Positions 22,215 through 32,862 of a stretch of 64,000 bases of DNA are shown here, in pieces (position 1 is the first letter of the stretch; every line of letters starts with the position of its first letter). A program made the translations under genes and the position numbers. This DNA is from Pyropia yezoensis (lineage: Eukaryota; Rhodophyta; Bangiophyceae; Bangiales; Bangiaceae): NCBI GenBank assembly GCA_009829735.1, contig CM020618.1, forward strand, positions 6,198,882 to 6,262,881. The letters run 5' to 3'. Under the pieces are notes generated by a model. That model had not been told where the DNA came from and searched no databases. It was given only the letters and a program-made list of their open reading frames with translations.

Positions 22215-22426
22215 TCGGTCACGTTCTGCACCCGTTGAGGCATCGACTCCACCAGCGCCTTGAAAAAGACGTGAGGACTCCATTGTCCACCCCCGCTGCC
22301 CACAGCACAATACAAGGCGCTTGGCCTCGTTCTGATCCGACAGGTAGGGTGTGTTAGCGGCCACCCGGGACTCAAACCCTATGGCCTTAACGGCCCACCG
22401 GATCGTCCGGGTTGACACAGGACCCT
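22215..22426 (-). pseudogene. Tc1/mariner transposase remnants
   Basis: At 22276-22426 on - one frame reads STRTIRWAVKAIGFESR and then YLSDQNEAKRL. This is the usual second helix-turn-helix (RTIRR.LK..G) and linker (KKRL) of Tc1-type transposases. About 50 bases further on, a different frame reads LVESMPQRVQNV, the usual C-terminal block (LVESMPRR). The DDE catalytic region that should lie between is missing, so this is an internal deletion. The element cannot make its own transposase. Confidence 0.7.
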
Positions 22427-22439
22427 TCTCGGAGCACCC

Positions 22440-22943
22440 ACCCCCCTGAGTGCGCGTCTGGTTGACTGTCTTCGTCAAAGAACCGATGGAGGCACGAACT
22501 CGCTGCCCGCTGCCCGCGGGCTGCTGCCTGCCGACATACTCCTCAACATCGCTGACGTGGCTGCCCGCACGCCCGATCCGAAGTGGAGACGTCAGTACAC
22601 CGCGGTCGTGCTCTGCTTCTTGGTGCGCCACAGCACGATCGAAGTGATGGGGTTGCAGTTCCAGAACGTCTCGGTCTTGGCTGATGACGCCTTTCACCTC
22701 GAGATGAACTGGTTCAGGAACGCGGAGGCGCGCCCCAATCCGCTGCGGCTCGTCAACACCATCCCCAACGACCCAAAGCTGGACTTTGACCCGGTGCTGC
22801 CGCTCCTGCGTCAGATGGTCAACGAGCTTCGGGCCGAGGCGGCCCTCCCCGCCAAACTGCTGTGATCCACGCGAAGCCTGAACCGTGCCCCCACCTCGGA
22901 CGACTTGACGGTCTGGCTGCACAGGGCCCTGGCGGCGAGGTAA
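22440..22943 (+). pseudogene. tyrosine-recombinase-like (phage-integrase fold) fragment
   Basis: A + frame open through 22440-22865 reads ADILLNIADVAARTPDPKWR, then AVVLCFLVRHSTIEVMGLQF and QNVSVLADDAFHLEMNWFRN, followed by IPND..DPVLPLLRQMVNEL. After TGA 22863-22865 the same frame continues SDDLTVWLHRALAA to TAA 22941. The block FLVRHSTIEVMGL resembles the first catalytic arginine region of tyrosine recombinases (R..E...L). The later R-H/R-Y part is not visible. It is probably a relic of a Crypton-like or other YR element, or captured by the Tc1/mariner copy. Homology is from pattern only. Confidence 0.4.
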
Positions 22944-23329
22944 AGGCGTTATGATCCAACTCTCGGCGCAGGGAGCGCAGGGAGGGCCCCGTCATGACAT
23001 TCAGCCGGCCCCGCTTTTCCACCCTGGCAGCGCTTTCCTTCGTCCGCACCACCCAAGCCGTGGAGGTGATGATGCTTTTTGTCAGCCCGAGCGCCGTACC
23101 AATGGCTCCCAGTGACTATCCCGGACGGAGCAGCGTCGAGATCGTCTCTCCGCCGGAGGACACGGACGACGTGAGCGTATCCCCGTGGTGTTTGGTGAGC
23201 GCCCCACGCTCCAAGGGAGTCAGCTGTCGGAGGGCGAAGACGCGCGCTGCTGGTCGAGAAATGTGGCGCCCTCAGTTGCAAGGAGGCGGGTGGGGACTTG
23301 ATCCGGGATGGAAAAAGTGTTGCAAAAAC

Positions 23330-23355
23330 GTACGGATAATTTTGCTCACTGCCTG
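23330..23355 (-). repeat. right terminal inverted repeat of the Tc1/mariner element
   Basis: Reverse complement starts CAGGCAGTGAGC and ends CCGTAC, followed by the TA duplication at 23356-23357. Confidence 0.85.
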
Positions 23356-23394
23356 TACAGTACGTCCTGGGGCGCGCGTCGGCGGATCTCGGAA

Positions 23395-24662
23395 TATCCG
23401 TCTGACCCCAATAACAACCATGGCATTTTTTATCAGAAACCCTCAGTCTGTTCGCAGCGTAAAGCACACCGTTGGACTCCTGAGAGTCTCAAGAGCTCGG
23501 AAGTATATATTTTTTCTCGTAGCGGAGCTTTCTGCCATCGTGGGCGTCCCATGCCGTTTGGGGGGTACCCCCAATAGCAACCATCGCGTTTTCATATGAA
23601 ATCGCACCATCCAGCCACTGTCGGAGGAGTAATTAGAGAACGCACTTGATTTACAAGCCACGTCTTCGCGGTCGCTCCCGTCGGCACCCACCGCAGAACG
23701 ACCTCCTGGCCGATTCAGTGCACGTGGATATGGTTTCGCCCTCCTGCAGACGGTGCCCTCCTTCCTCCTCCCGTCCTCCCGCCTCACCCCCCGTCCTCTA
23801 TCTCTCCCTCCCTGGCCCTCTTGTCTCTTTCACACCCATATCCCGTTCCCCCCTCCCACTCCCAGGGGGCCCCTCCCCCCATCACCTCCTCCCTCTCCGG
23901 CTACGGCCCCCAAGCTCTCTTTTGCCTCTCCAGCGCCCCCGGGGCCCCCCACCCACGCTCCCTTCTTCCCCTGCGAAACGCAGGCTCAGCTGTCTGAACC
24001 TGGCCCCGGAGTTTGGCCCTGCCCCCCTCTGGCAACTCCGGCATCGCCGCCCGCTCGTCGGGGCTGAACAAGGTTGCGGACGAGGCTTGTGGCTGGGCAT
24101 CTGCTCTACGATGGGGGGGGAGAGCCACATGGTGCACTTGCCAACAGGGGCAGGCAACGTCATAGGTGTGTAGAGCATGTGGGCAGGCCGTGTGGAGGTC
24201 ATGCGAGCACGGAAGAGGGACGGGCGCGGTCGCCGTCCCTTTATCGCAGCTGAGAATTCACCGTTCTTGAAAAAAAAACCGCGTGAGGGAGCGACACCTT
24301 ACCATAGTGGTCGTCAGGGCCGGAATTATTTGTTATATTTGAGTTCGGGCTCGTCTCCCTTATGGCACGTTCGCTTTCCTTGTTCCCCTTCCAAGTGCTC
24401 CGTTTGAGATGCAACATTCACCATTTAGAAGCTCATGAGCTGGCGAGTCCGTTGGTGTGTGGCACTTTAGGTGGCGATATTCTCTTGATGCACTCATATA
24501 CACATGAAGGCATCTGGCGCCATTTCCGGGACGACCAAAAAAAGACCTTCGTATGTAAACACTGACCAAAAAAAGACCTTCGTATGTAAACACTGTGGAT
24601 ATCGCACATTACAGTATGGTTGTTATTGAGGGTCATGGTTGTTATTTGGGGTCAGACGGATA
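23395..24662. mobile_element. second TA-flanked inverted-repeat element (MITE-like)
   Basis: TA at 23395-23396 and 24661-24662 flanks a 1264-bp unit. It begins TCCGTCTGACCCCAATAACA and ends with its reverse complement (24634-24660), differing by one inserted T. The end motif recurs just inside both ends: CCCCAATAGCAACCAT at 23572-23587 and ATGGTTGTTATTGAGGGTC at 24616-24634. No transposase is recognisable inside; the longest frames are Pro/Ser-rich. A 31-bp tandem duplication lies near the right end. TA duplications suggest mobilisation by a Tc1/mariner-type transposase. Confidence 0.8.
24533..24594 (+). repeat. 31-bp perfect tandem duplication
   Basis: Two identical head-to-tail copies of a unit beginning GACCAAAAAAAGACCTTCGT and ending GTATGTAAACACT, in the subterminal region of the second TA-flanked element. 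Confidence 0.95.
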
Positions 24663-25684
24663 CGGTGCGGGACGAGGCGCCGGCGCCCCGTGGCCACGGT
24701 CGTGTCCCACTGCCTGGCTCGTCCGTCCGTCACGGCAGCGGGACGACCGGGTGGCCCAACGGGCGGCCCCGGCCCAGTGGCAGCACCCGCTGCCACCCGT
24801 CGGTTGGCAGGCACGCAGGCACTGGCAGGCACGCAGGCAGTTGCCCACGGCGGCAGTCCACCCGGGCAGGAGCTGCTGTCCTAAATACCTAGCCGCCATG
24901 GCAGCAGCTGGGGGGGGGGGGGGCGGGGGTGGCTCTCCTCTACCGGTCCATAGGTACATACAGGACACCGGCACCCCATCGGTGGGTGTCCTGCCGCCTT
25001 TGCGCGCGCCCGTGCGGGGGCCCGGCCGGGGGCGGGGGCCGGTCCCCGGTTGACCGGCGGTGCCGTAGATCCCGCGCCTCTTTTCCGTTTCCTTTGGCCG
25101 GTGGCTAGGCCGGTGGCAGCCACACAGCGACGCCGCGGCCCGGCCCCCCACCGCACGACCGCCGCCCCCCGCCTCACCCCCCCCCCCCCCCCCCCCCAAC
25201 CGCGTATGTAGACTATTCCCCCACTCGTCTCTAATCCCAGCGGTGATGGCGACAGGGGCGCGGCTCTTCCACGCCACGCCCCCCTGCCGCGGCGCCCGCC
25301 CTTCCCCACCGCCCCCTCCACCACCTTGACCACCACCACCACCACCAACCCCACCACCACCTCCCCCGCCCCCCCCCCGCAACCATCACCCTTACAAGGG
25401 GGGGGGGGCATCCACCAGCCAGCCACCCGCCATCCCCCCGGTGGCACACGGGTCCCCGTGGCCAACCCTGCCGGCCAGTGCCCGCCACCTGGGTACCGGG
25501 GGGGAGGGGGGGAAGGGGGGGGGGTGACCCTGCCCCTCCTGCCTCCATCCCCCCTCCCCCCCTTCACCTTGCCAGCTGCCGCTCCAGACGGGGGGGGTGG
25601 CCGGGAAGGGCGGCGCAGACTTGCAGCCACCGCCAGGAGATGGGGAGGCGGCGGGGCCGGGGGTGGAGGGGGTGGCGGGGGTGC

Positions 25685-25709
25685 GGGGGGGGGGGGGGGG
25701 GGGGGGGGG
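25685..25709. repeat. poly-G tract (25 G)
   Basis: Uninterrupted guanine run; candidate quadruplex-forming and length-variable site. Confidence 0.95.
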
Positions 25710-25982
25710 CGGTCGACAGGATGAGCTGGAGGGGGCACCCGTAGACCCACCCGACTCCCCCCCCACCCGCCCCCCCCACCCCCCAACAGCGGCTGCGGCT
25801 GGCCTCGACGCCACCGTCGCGGGTCGCTGCCGGCTCGCGGGCGCGCCCACCGGCGCCCCGACGCGCCGGGGCGGCCGCGGCCGGCCGATCCGGCGGCCAC
25901 CGCCGGGCCGCCTCGCAGGACGCTGCCGCAGTGGCCGCGGCCGCCCGCCCGCCCGCGCCGGGCGGTGCGTGGCGGCCTTCCC

Positions 25983-25983
<1 letters not shown>

Positions 25984-26016
<33 letters not shown>
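25984..26016. repeat. poly-C tract (33 C)
   Basis: Longest mononucleotide run in the window, about 960 bp upstream of the protease-homologue ATG. Confidence 0.95.
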
Positions 26017-26019
<3 letters not shown>

Positions 26020-26977
26020 CCCCTCTGGTGCTCGCTCCCTCCCTCCGCGCCGCCCTCCGCCCCGCGCCGCGGCGACGGGTCCCGGGCGCACCAACCCGTG
26101 CCACGGCAGACGGGTTTTAAATAGGCGGCGAGCTGGGGGGGCAGGGGGGTGGGGGGGGGGGCTGTGGCGGCACACGGGCCAGCGCAGGCAGGCAGTGTCG
26201 TGCCAGTGACGGCGGGCAGGCCGGCCGGCGGCGGCAGCGTCCCCCCCCCCCGCCCACCCCCACCCCGCGTGCCGCCAGTGCTGCGGCGGCCGGCCGACCG
26301 CCGTGGCTCCCCGCCCCCGCCGCCGCCGCCGCCCGCTCGTCGGTGGCCTCGTCGCCACCCCCGCCCGCCCCCCCCGTCCGCGGGACCCACCGCACCGCCG
26401 CTGCTGCCACCCACACGAGGCTGGCCACGCGGCGGCCACCTGCTTCCCCCCGCCCGCCCCTCCCGCCCCGCCACCGGCGCGCGAGGCGGACACCCCAAAG
26501 ACGCAAGCGCGTCGCAACCACCCCACCCCGCTGACGCCGCCGTCCGCTCGGCGGTCGGCCGGTCACCCCTGGCCCCGCCTTCGCCGCCGCGCCGCCCGCC
26601 CGCCGCCGCCGCCGCCTCCACGACAACCGCCTGCCGCCACCACGGCCACCGCCTTGCTGCCACCACGACTACGGCCCGCCTACTGCCCGCCGCCGCTGCC
26701 GCCGCCACCGCCACCACCACCACCGCACCCGTGTCTGCCCCGTCGGCACGCGGTCGCCCCGTCCACCCCCCCCCCGCCCCGCCCCCCTGCACCCCCCTCA
26801 CCTCCCCCACCCACCCACCCCCCCACCTTTTCCCCTCGCCCCACCCCGCTCGCCCCCCACCCCCCCCACCGCCCCGCCCGGCGTGAGCGCGTGCACCCGT
26901 GGCGCCGCGGGGTGTGGCATCTGTGTGTGTCTGTAGGCGGACGTGTACGCAGGCGAGTGGCGGGCGACCCCTGCGGC

Positions 26978-29413
26978 ATGGTGGCCACCCCACTCCCTGC
27001 CGCGGCTGCGGCGGCGGTGGCGGTGCCGGCGGTCGGCGCCGCGGCCGCCGCCGCCGTGGCGCCCCCACCACCGTTGCCGCCACGGTGGCGCCGCCGCCGC
27101 CGACGGACGGTGAGGGGGACGGCCGCCGCGGTGGCCGTCGCGGTGGTGGTGGTGGCGGCGGCGGCGGTCGCCGACGCCGCGACGGGTGCCGAGGCGCCCG
27201 GCGGTGCCGCGGGGGCGGTGCCGCCGCGACGGGCGGTCCCCCCCCCCACGCGAGCGGCCGACGGCGGTGACGGCAACAGCGGCGGCCCGCCGCGCTTCCC
27301 CGCTGGCACCCCCCCCCTGGCGGAGCTGGTTGCCGCAACGGCCACCAGGCTCGCCGCCCTCTCCCCCCCCCTTTCTTCCACCGCTGCCGCCGCCGCCGCC
27401 GCCGCCGCTGCCGCCGCCATCACCAACGCCGCCGCCGCTGCTGCTGCTGCTGCCGCCGCCGCTGCTGCCACCGCCGCCAGCGGGCGGTTATCCGGGACGA
27501 CGGGGCGGGTGTATGGGGGCTTTGCGACGGGCGACGACCCGACCGTCGCGCCCGTGATGGTACGGCTGCTGGTGGCGGGCCCCGGCGGCTCCCCGCGGCT
27601 GCGGTGTGCGGGCACCCTCGTGGCCCGGTCGTCGGTGCTGACGGCGGCGGCGTGTGGGGTGCGCCGGGGGGACGTGCTGGGCATCGCGTCGGCGACGCTG
27701 GGCGGCGGCTTTTTCTTCCCCATCACCCGCGTGGACGTCCACCCCGACTGGAACCCGCCGCTCGAGACGCCAACGCCGGCGCCGACGCCGACGCGGACGC
27801 CAGCGGTGGGGAGGGGGGTGGAGGGGGTCACCAACAGCAGCAGCAGCAGCGGTGGTGGTGGTGGCGGTGGGGGTGTGGGCGGCGGCGGCGGCGGCGGCAG
27901 CAGCAGCGGCAACAGCCGCATGCCGGTGAGTGGGCGGCAGGAGTCGACGGCCCCCCCCCTGGACGTGCCCCTGTCCACCACCAGCACCCCCGCCCGGGTG
28001 GGGCTGGCGCGGGCGACGGCGGCCAACCTGGCGGTCGTCCATTTTACCCTCCCCGCGTACGTGGACTGGCGGGTGGCGCTGGCCGCCAACTTCCACCCCG
28101 CCTCCCTCGTCGTTGGCCGGGGGGGGGGGACCAGCTCGGGCGTGGCGGGCGACGACGGCGCCGCTGCCGCCGGGGGGGGGGAGGGGGGCGCCGCCGCCAG
28201 TGGCACCGCACCGCCGGCCGTGCCTGCCGCTGCCGCCGCTGCCGCCGGCAGCGGCGGCAGCAACAACAGCAGCGGCGGCAGTAGCAGCGGCGGCAGTAGC
28301 AGCGGCGGCGGCAGTGGAGGCGGTGGCAGCGGCGGCGGTGGCGCCGCTGCCAATGGCACCGCGCCAGCCGTGCCGCGCAGCGGCGGCGGCGGCGGCGGCG
28401 GCGGCGGCAGTGGCGGCGGTGGTGGCGGCGAGGCGTCCTTCTTTGACCTTGTCGGCGCGATTGCCGGCTGGGGCGCTGTGGCCGTGTCGTCTGACGTTGC
28501 GCCGCAGCTGGTGGACAGCCTCCGCGCCACCACCGTCCGCCGGTGGGATGACGCGGACTGTGACGCGGCGTTTCGTGCAGACGGCGGCGTCCGCCCCGCC
28601 GACACCTTTTGCGCGGGCACCGTCGGCCGGGGGACGTGTCAGGGTGCGTTGCCACGAGGGGGGGGGGGGGGCGGGGGGGAGGCGCGACCGCACGCGCGAC
28701 CGCCCCCTGGCGTCGTCGTCGTGCATCTGCCGTCACCGCCTCTCTTTTGCCGTCGACGCCGCTGCTGCTGTGCCGATGGGGCGGACGCGAGGGGGATTGG
28801 GGGAAGGGGGGCGGGGGGGGGGTGGGAGGGCAGGTCGTTTGCACCTGGCGGGGATGTTGTTGTGGTCCTTTTGTGGCCTCCCAGTCTCGTCGTGCTCGCC
28901 CTGTCGCTCCAGTTTTGGTGTGCCCGCTTCAGTCCCGTGCAGCTGCAGCCGCATCGGCCCGCCAGGCTACGGGACACACGTCAGTAGGCGGGAGAGAGCC
29001 GGGGGGCGGAGGTGGGAGGTGGGCGTGGCTGCAGCCGGTCACGCATGAGTTCTGACAGCCCCATCCCCACTCTCTGCCTGCTCCTTCACCGCCTGCGTGC
29101 CGCCTGTGTTCGGGACACTCTTTGCTGTCCATATCGTGCGCCCACTCTCTTGCTATTCCGCCTTCCTGGTGGCACCTCCCCCTCACCCCTGTCCCCCTCC
29201 CCCTATGCAGGAGACGTGGGTGGCCCGTTTGGTATTATTGGCGGCGGCGAGCGCTTTGCCATCTCTGCGGTGAGCGCGGGCTTCTTCGCGTCGGACCGCT
29301 TCCGCTGCGAGCCGCGGGGCCCCGCGTACTTTACCAGCCTCACCCCGCACGTGGAGTGGCTGAGGGCGGCGGTGGCGCCAGAAAAGGTCAAGCTGTTTGA
29401 GGGGCTGTTGTAG
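26978..29413 (+). CDS. catalytically dead trypsin-fold (S1) serine protease homologue, two exons
   Basis: Exons 26978-28643 and 29211-29413 give 622 residues. The donor reads CAGG|GTGCGT and the acceptor CCCTATGCAG|GAGAC; the junction codes CQGDVGGP in frame. The N-terminus has an Arg cluster (RWRRRRRRTVRG) followed by a hydrophobic stretch AVAVAVVVVAAAAVADA, a signal peptide or anchor, so the protein is probably secreted or membrane-tethered. The S1 domain starts at about residue 177 (GRVYGGFATGDD), with the Cys pair around the His site kept (CAGTLVARSSVLTAAAC). All three catalytic positions are changed: TAAHC is TAAAC, the Asp-Ile-Ala-Leu position reads ANLAVV, and GDSGGP is GDVGGP. The end SLTPHVEWLRAAV fits the terminal S1 helix. 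Poly-Ala and very long Gly/Ser/Asn insertions sit between the core strands. It is likely a pseudoprotease with a binding or inhibitory role; that role is inferred. Confidence 0.75.
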
Positions 29414-30608
29414 GGTGGGGGGATGGCTGGGGACTTTTTTGTTTTTGTTTTGTTTTTCGGAGGGAGTGCAAAGGGCGCAAGGGGCGGGCGCGAATGGGAG
29501 GGGGGCGGGGGGCGGGTGGGCAACGGCGGCGGGAGTGGGGGGAGGTGCTGGTCAGGTGGGGGGCTTGTAAGGAGAGGGAGGGGCAGGGCTCGTGTCATCA
29601 CACACTGTCCACCGTGGGGTGGCTTCGCAAGTCGTCCACGCCCGCAGGGCGGCTCCCCGGCGATACGGCGAGGCGCAGGAAACACCAGGTCGGACCTTTT
29701 GGGCGTGAAGCCGTGGGGGAGACGGGCGTCCCGGGACGCGGACGATTTCTGGGGACTCTGCGGGAGTCCCCTTCAGGCTGCTGGACGCCGGAGGCCCATG
29801 GCTCTGCAAAAGCAAGGGGCCCCCAGCCGTTCATGCATATAGCCACCAGCCTGCATCCTGGCCAGTGAAGGAAACGTTCTCCAACTCCATCATTGACATT
29901 CATCTCTGTCGTGGTCGTGACCACCTGCTTTCCAGCCACTCCCTAGGGTGACCCCCTGTGGCTCTACGCGTCCGCGTTCAACTGGGGGGATGCCGCAGGC
30001 AGACCATGTGCCTCTCTTGGCTCGTTCCACTTGAGTGCGCCCTTGACCGCGATTCTGGTCTAGCTTTCGCCAACCCAATGGCGTTCCTGCCGACGCCCGC
30101 TGCCTGCCCAGCTAGCCTTTGAATATGCACCAGCCTGCAGTTCGCCAGGGACTTTCTTCCATCTCGTTCTCGTAGGCTTGACAACCGATTATGTCGTCCT
30201 TCCCTTGATGAGTGAGAGCTCTTTGTTGGCGTGCGCCCACAAGGGTGAGTATCCTTTGTGCTGGCGCGCATCGGGTGGGAGGTTTACTACAGCGCTTGGC
30301 ATCGCGGACAGTTCCATCCGGTCGCCCCCTCACCACACGCCACTGCGAAGCGAAGGCGCTTGACCGTCTCGGGCGACGCCCCCTTCATACTGCCGCCGGT
30401 ACACAAGGGAACCAACTGAGTGGGCCCCATCGGCGTGGCAGTTTGATTGTGAAGTCAGCGATGATGCGCTGTTCTGTGAGCGGCAGCACGGCGCATGTGC
30501 AGACCGTCACTTTGTCGTGGAAGACGGAGAGGACCAGGTCGCTGACACACATCGCATGGAGGGGGGGGGGCCATGCATCTACGAGGATGTACGCAAAGAG
30601 CAAGAGGT
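29414..30608. other. no recognisable gene
   Basis: 3' flank of the protease homologue and spacer before the tRNA. Only short unrelated frames are seen. Confidence 0.5.
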
Positions 30609-30612
30609 AAAA
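30609..30612 (-). terminator. RNA polymerase III T-run after tRNA-Val
   Basis: TTTT on the - strand four bases past the tRNA discriminator base. Confidence 0.6.
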
Positions 30613-30615
30613 TGA

Positions 30616-30703
30616 TACAGTCGGTGGGACTTGAACCCACGACCTCGCGCGTGTGAGGCGCGCGCTCTTATCGAATTGACGGAACCAACTGAGCTACGAC
30701 TGC
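30616..30703 (-). tRNA. tRNA-Val (CAC) with D-loop insert (intron)
   Basis: Read on -, the 7-bp acceptor stem is GCAGTCG/CGACTGT, followed by TAGCTC. The D stem is GCTC/GAGC, the anticodon stem CGCGC/GCGCG with loop CTCACAC (anticodon CAC, valine). The T arm is GTGGG-TTCAAGT-CCCAC and the discriminator A; no CCA is encoded. The D-loop is AGTTGGTT followed by an extra CCGTCAATTCGATA before A-GAGC, so about 14 nt too long. Removing it restores an ordinary D-loop (AGTTGGTTA). Introns in the D-loop are known from red-algal nuclear tRNA genes (Cyanidioschyzon). No insertion is present at the usual 37/38 site. Confidence 0.92.
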
Positions 30704-32862
30704 TGATGTTCTTCCAACTGAAGAACATTTATCAAGACCCCTGTACTAAATGTTTCTCAAACCAGGTCGCCACATCGCATGGCGCTATTACTGAAACATG
30801 CACCTAACATTCCGCGCATGCGAATGCGAGCACGAGCTACGTATCCGTCTAACGCCAGTTGTTCACAAGTGGCACCAGTTGTTCACACATTGCTGTTTGT
30901 GGGACTTCCACAGTGTTTACGTATGAAATGCCGTTTTCGAGGGCCGGAGAAGCCGGCTCCAGCCGCACAGCGCCTCAAATATAAAAATGACCCCGTACGA
31001 GCACCTTTTCGTGAGTCACATAGCTGGATACACCAGCTCAGAGGCTCCTGAACGGTGTGAAGAACAGAAAGAGAGGGGCACTGATGACCAAGTTGTAGCC
31101 GGTTGCGAAAAATCAGCTCGAGCTCCCTGCGGTCAATTCGGTACTAATTACAGCCCTATATCGTTCACCCCCACTGTGCGCCGCAGCTTCTGTTGCCTCC
31201 TGGTTGTGTTGTCTCTTCCCGCCACAGTTCAAGCGCCTAGAAACGTCACCTATGATCCCGCGCAGGTAAAGGCTGTTATGATGGCGTGGCTGCAGTGAGG
31301 GGGGGCTGGAGGGGGGTGGGTGTTCAGGCGGGGGTTGGCGGAGGGGGGGGGGGGGGGGGGGGGGGCGGACTGGGACTGTGCACGGCCGGCAGCTGGTATT
31401 CCTGCTCAGGCAAATAATCAAATATTGTACTGCAGCTTGCCACAAAGGTCCACGTCTGAGAATGTCCCGGAACGACCTCGTGGTTGTGGCACCCGGTTTG
31501 CAGCGCCACAATCGCCTCGCCACACGCCGCCACAATGTCTCGGACCACCTCTTAGCGTCATTGTGGGACGAGAGAGATGCTGCTCATGCCCGATCATTGA
31601 GGAGAAAAACACCTCCTCCAGGGCCTCAAGTGGCGAGAAAAGAAGAACACGTCCAATGGAGCAGGCATGAAGCTCCATGTGAGGCCAGTCCTCCTGTCGA
31701 AGGCGGAGAAGGGGGCGGAGGGACGCGCAACAGTGCCAGAGGGGGGGAGGGGGCGCCCGGCTACCCAGCGAGACGGTGACACGGGGATGCGCAGGTGACA
31801 ACGCTGGATCAGCTCTCCGCGCTCTCATTGGTCAGACGCACCAAAGAGAGCCCCGCAGAAAGAACTTAAAATCAAGTTTTTCCGGGTGTGGCTGTAAGGG
31901 GGCCCCCTGGATGCCGTGCGCATGTGAAAAGCGAGTTGTGAACAATTGGTGCCCCTCCCCAAAGGAGGGTACCTTTTTCTTCTAAAGAACCAGCCATCTC
32001 CTGGAGAGACGAGAAAGACGGCTGAACACCAGAGGAGCTCCTCAGTCTGCTCGTACATGTTTTTCGAGAAGAGAGCGCCATGGCCGCCTTCTCTCATATA
32101 CGAGTCGTGAAAACTGTGGCGCATGACTATAGACACCTAATGTTTTATGGCTCTCAAACGTTTTTGAGTTAGACACGCCGTCGTGAGGAGCAGAACGAGA
32201 TCTCTCCGATGCCGTAAGAGTGTTTCCAACAACGTCACAACCAACTCGATACCGACTCGGACGAATACGAATTGAAACGACCTCGTGGGCGCCACTGAGT
32301 GGACGAGCGTGGCGGGCACCGATGTATGCAATGGAGTCGTTAGAACAAGGGGGCTACATGATTGCGGAAGGAGACAGGTGGCCTTCCCGGTGGCAAACGA
32401 CTTTCCGGTGTCGCGACGGGTGCTTGGCGGGGTATTGCCCAGCTTCACTGCGTGTCATTGCGTATTCGACGACGTGCAACAGCAGTCGCTAGCCCCCCCC
32501 AGAGGTTTGCTGCAAAGCTGGAAAACTGTCAGGGATTGCCCACTTGTACGCCGAACGTACGAGACACGCAGCACATATTGACCCGATCTCGGGTATCTGC
32601 TCCTTGTTTTGCAGGAAGGCAGCGCGATCTGCCTATGAATGGCAGCATTTTCTGCCACGTGCAGCGTTATATTGTTGCAATACCGCCGTCCACATGCTGT
32701 GTGCACACACGGAAAAGCTCAGTATGGGCAAAACTGAGTGAATAGCGAGGCGTGGTGGCGCAACAGCCAATGAGATGCCGCCGTTGGGTCGTTCCCACTG
32801 ACAGATGACCCCTCTCCTCTTTCGCGGGCCACGCTGTGTTCGTTGCTGTCCGGCGAGCCTGG
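30704..32862. other. no recognisable gene
   Basis: Moderate GC spacer with short frames only; a run of 23 G lies at 31343-31365. It ends at the outer retrotransposon LTR. Confidence 0.5.

Larger units (their letters stand above)
22150..23357 (-). mobile_element. internally deleted Tc1/mariner element with TA target duplication
   Basis: TA dinucleotides at 22150-22151 and 23356-23357 flank a 1204-bp unit. Its ends CAGTCAATGAGCAAATTTAT (left) and the reverse complement of the right end CAGGCAGTGAGCAAAATTAT are inverted repeats. Over the 30 bases around each end, 27 match. Ends starting CAGT next to TA are typical of Tc1/mariner. Inside, - strand remnants of the transposase N-terminal half and extreme C-terminus are joined without the catalytic core, and a tyrosine-recombinase-like fragment lies on +. 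It is non-autonomous. Confidence 0.85.
24663..26977. other. GC-rich low-complexity 5' region of the protease-homologue gene
   Basis: No convincing gene. Long frames on both strands are poly-Gly/Pro/Arg and arise from composition. Homopolymers: 21 C at 25177-25197, 25 G at 25685-25709, 33 C at 25984-26016. The frame of the next gene is open from 26303, but protein-like features begin only at the ATG 26978. Confidence 0.6.

Noticed and set aside
24881..27338. Very long Gly/Arg-rich frames on - (over 400 and 600 residues)
   Set aside because: Pure low complexity across C and G runs, no motif, frames change with homopolymer length.
26680..28620. 646-residue Pro/Ala frame on - opposite the protease homologue
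   Set aside because: Exact shadow of GC-rich codons; the + strand has conserved S1 motifs, a signal sequence and a working intron.
30905..30928. Inverted relation to the 31-bp duplication at 24533-24594 (shared CCACAGTGTTTAC)
   Set aside because: Only 13 bases match exactly; too short to claim a common element.
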